Origin: Flavobacterium sp.
Lineage (GTDB): Bacteria; Bacteroidota; Bacteroidia; Flavobacteriales; Flavobacteriaceae
Reading direction: 5' to 3'
NCBI GenBank assembly: GCA_016718345.1
Contig: JADKDN010000022.1
Location: 1-7,329, forward strand
DNA: 7,329 nt
Shown here: positions 6,614 to 7,329 of the stretch, one piece after another
Position numbering within the stretch: the stretch's first letter is position 1
How the letters are laid out: each line of letters opens with the position of its first letter
Position numbers and translations under genes: made by a program
Notes under the pieces: generated by a model
Database searches by the model: none
What the model saw: only the letters and a program-made list of their open reading frames with translations
Told to the model about the DNA's origin: nothing

Positions 6614-6651
6614 AGTGCATTTTGGTTGCAGACTTAATGTTTACTATTGTA
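6614..6651 (+). promoter_or_regulatory. Promoter-like 38-bp repeat, copy 1
   Basis: TTTG (6621-6624), a 17-nt spacer and TACTATTG (6642-6649) match the Bacteroidota -33/-7 pattern with one mismatch. The ATG of the membrane peptide is 28 nt after the box. The whole 38 bp is repeated at 6989-7026 with 31 of 38 identical, including the spacer word GTTGCAGAC, so more than the promoter elements is conserved. Confidence 0.55.
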
Positions 6652-6677
6652 AATGATTTAAAAATACAAACTCCCAA

Positions 6678-6785
6678 ATGAAAATGCCCCAAAAGCACAT
6701 CTTCAAATTACTTATAGCGGCTATAGTTATTATCGTATTCGTTTTGGCGCTTCTTCGCTTTATTTACTTGTTGCTCCTTGCATAA
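6678..6785 (+). CDS. Putative 35-aa single-span membrane peptide
   Basis: The ATG at 6678 gives MKMPQKHIFKLLIAAIVIIV, then FVLALLRFIYLLLLA and TAA. A short basic N-terminus is followed by a hydrophobic helix covering residues 10-35, so it should insert in the inner membrane. It follows a promoter-like repeat (6614-6651) at a sensible leader length. No homolog is recognised. It could instead be the signal anchor of a longer protein cut by an indel: another frame is open across about 6770-6960, but it does not look convincingly coding. Small size keeps confidence modest. Confidence 0.45.
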   Translation: MKMPQKHIFKLLIAAIVIIVFVLALLRFIYLLLLA

Positions 6786-6890
6786 GCTGCATTAGACTTA
6801 GCCCGATAGCTTTGGAAAATTTACCCGCAGCTACTCCAATTTATACCACAATACCATCTAAAAAACTAAGAGAGAATAAAAAAACTTCCT

Positions 6891-6937
6891 CTTTACGGTT
6901 TCCCGTAAGGAGATGCTATTTTATCCTTTTAAGTTTG
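6891..6937 (+). promoter_or_regulatory. Palindrome-plus-promoter module B
   Basis: CTTTACGG (6891-6898), loop TTTC, CCGTAAGG (6903-6910); the stem extends outward to 10 bp (6889-6912) with one T-G pair. The -7 box TAAGTTTG (6930-6937) is an exact TAnnTTTG match and starts 39 nt from the palindrome start, the same as in module A. The repeated 21 bp (6891-6911 against 5937-5957) differ at one loop base. No TTTG is present at -33. The transcript would begin near 6944. The ATG at 6964 is followed at once by a stop, so the first real gene downstream is the HTH gene at 7034. Confidence 0.6.
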
Positions 6938-6988
6938 AACGCTACTAAGGCTTGTAAGCCCTAATGAACTGTTAATAAAATATTAAAC

Positions 6989-7026
6989 AGTGCATTCTGG
7001 TTGCAGACCTAAGTGTTAAAATTGTA
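6989..7026 (+). promoter_or_regulatory. Promoter-like 38-bp repeat, copy 2
   Basis: TCTG (6996-6999), 17-nt spacer, TAAAATTG (7017-7024): same layout as copy 1 at 6614-6651. It lies directly before the HTH gene; if used as a promoter, the start would be near 7031, leaving almost no leader before TTG 7034. A near-dyad (CTGTTAATA 6969-6977 and TATTAAACAG 6981-6990) precedes it. Confidence 0.45.
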
Positions 7027-7033
7027 GGCAGAT

Positions 7034-7249
7034 TTGGATATAAGAGTCATCATAAAATTACACGACCTGCTAATCACAGGTAGCGCAGGAAATTCGGAGA
7101 ACCTTTCTCAAAGACTCGGGATCTCTGTTCGCACCGTGTATAATTATGTGACTTTTATGAAAAACGAACTTAACGCACCCATTATATACAATTCCCAAAC
7201 CAAATGCTATAGTTATTATAGGGTTTGTGAGTTGAGTTTTAGGGGTTAA
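7034..7249 (+). CDS. Small HTH DNA-binding protein, 71 aa
   Basis: HTH_11-like (DeoR/WYL-type) winged-helix domain making up nearly the whole protein. It reads MDIRVIIKLHDLLITGSAGN (first codon TTG), then SENLSQRLGISVRTVYNYVT as the helix-turn-helix (residues 22-44), and MKNELNAPIIYNSQTKCYSY as the wing. Members of this short flavobacterial family are about 70-80 aa, so it is probably full length. There is no WYL or ligand domain. The TTG start is chosen because a stop lies in frame at 7025-7027 and the family begins at this point; the next in-frame ATG is too far in. It probably regulates its own cluster, but no target is shown. It lies downstream of module B and the second 38-bp repeat and ends 14 nt before the next gene. 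Confidence 0.7.
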   Translation: MDIRVIIKLHDLLITGSAGNSENLSQRLGISVRTVYNYVTFMKNELNAPIIYNSQTKCYSYYRVCELSFRG

Positions 7250-7263
7250 TACAATTATTCAAC

Positions 7264-7329
7264 ATGAAAAAAAACACTACTATTATTACTATTCACAACA
7301 ACTGTGTTCTCACAAATTACAAATTCAAA
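7264..7329 (+). CDS. Secreted protein, 5' end only
   Basis: The ATG at 7264 is followed by eight A; with seven, the frame reads MKKTLLLLLFTTTVFSQITN, a standard flavobacterial Sec signal peptide with cleavage before or after the Gln. As written (MKKNTTIITIHNN) it has no signal peptide, so the extra A is probably an error. The rest lies beyond the window, so function is unknown. Confidence 0.6.
   Translation, partial: MKKNTTIITIHNNCVLTNYKFK

Noticed and set aside
1293..6695. Shared 13-mer AATGCCCCAAAAG at about 1293-1305 and 6683-6695
   Set aside because: One occurrence is in a promoter region, the other inside a coding start; flanks do not match, so it is probably chance.
6786..6960. Open frame continuing past the membrane peptide (ENLPAATPIYTTIPSKKLRE)
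   Set aside because: It lacks a start, needs an indel, and runs through the module B palindrome and -7 box, so it is more likely non-coding.
1..7329. CRISPR array, tRNA or rRNA genes, phage genes
   Set aside because: No regularly spaced repeats, no foldable tRNA and no phage-like proteins were seen.

Overview
The window is AT-rich DNA from a member of the Bacteroidota, most likely Flavobacterium or a close relative. The evidence is TAnnTTTG-type -7 promoter boxes, flavobacterial signal peptides (MKKTLLLLL...FSQ), a flavin halogenase of the kind found in flexirubin/aryl-polyene gene clusters, and a TPR-containing lipoprotein histidine kinase with a LuxR-like partner. Species cannot be fixed from the sequence alone.

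Layout. Positions 1-651 hold the 3' part of a tryptophan-halogenase-like flavoprotein. It converges on a minus-strand gene for a small secreted protein (657-1271), and a 14-bp bidirectional terminator hairpin lies between them. Positions 1272-1798 carry no gene: an orphan terminator, a palindrome and AT-rich repeats. Positions 1799-3307 are an IS3-family insertion sequence with orfA, an A8G slippage site and orfB. About 78 bp after it starts a two-component system: a TPR lipoprotein sensor kinase (3385-5074) and its response regulator (5089-5761). Positions 5937-7329 form a cluster of small genes: a Cys/His-containing 71-residue protein, a small lipoprotein translationally overlapped with it (ATGA), a 35-residue membrane peptide, a small HTH protein, and the start of a secreted protein.

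The most notable pattern is a pair of near-identical modules at 5937-5983 and 6891-6937. Each has an interrupted palindrome (TTTACGG-TTTY-CCGTAAGG) followed, at exactly the same distance, by a perfect TAnnTTTG -7 box, with no good -33 element. This looks like an activator-dependent promoter. The adjacent LuxR-like response regulator is the obvious candidate for binding it, so the kinase, regulator and small genes may form one local regulon. A second 38-bp repeat (6614-6651, 6989-7026), also promoter-like, precedes the membrane peptide and the HTH gene.

Caveat. Nearly every gene except orfB and the HTH gene needs single-base insertions or deletions to read through, mostly in A or T runs, and no nonsense substitutions were seen. 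That pattern fits uncorrected sequencing error better than gene decay. Genes marked 'pseudogene' below are broken as written but may be intact in the organism.
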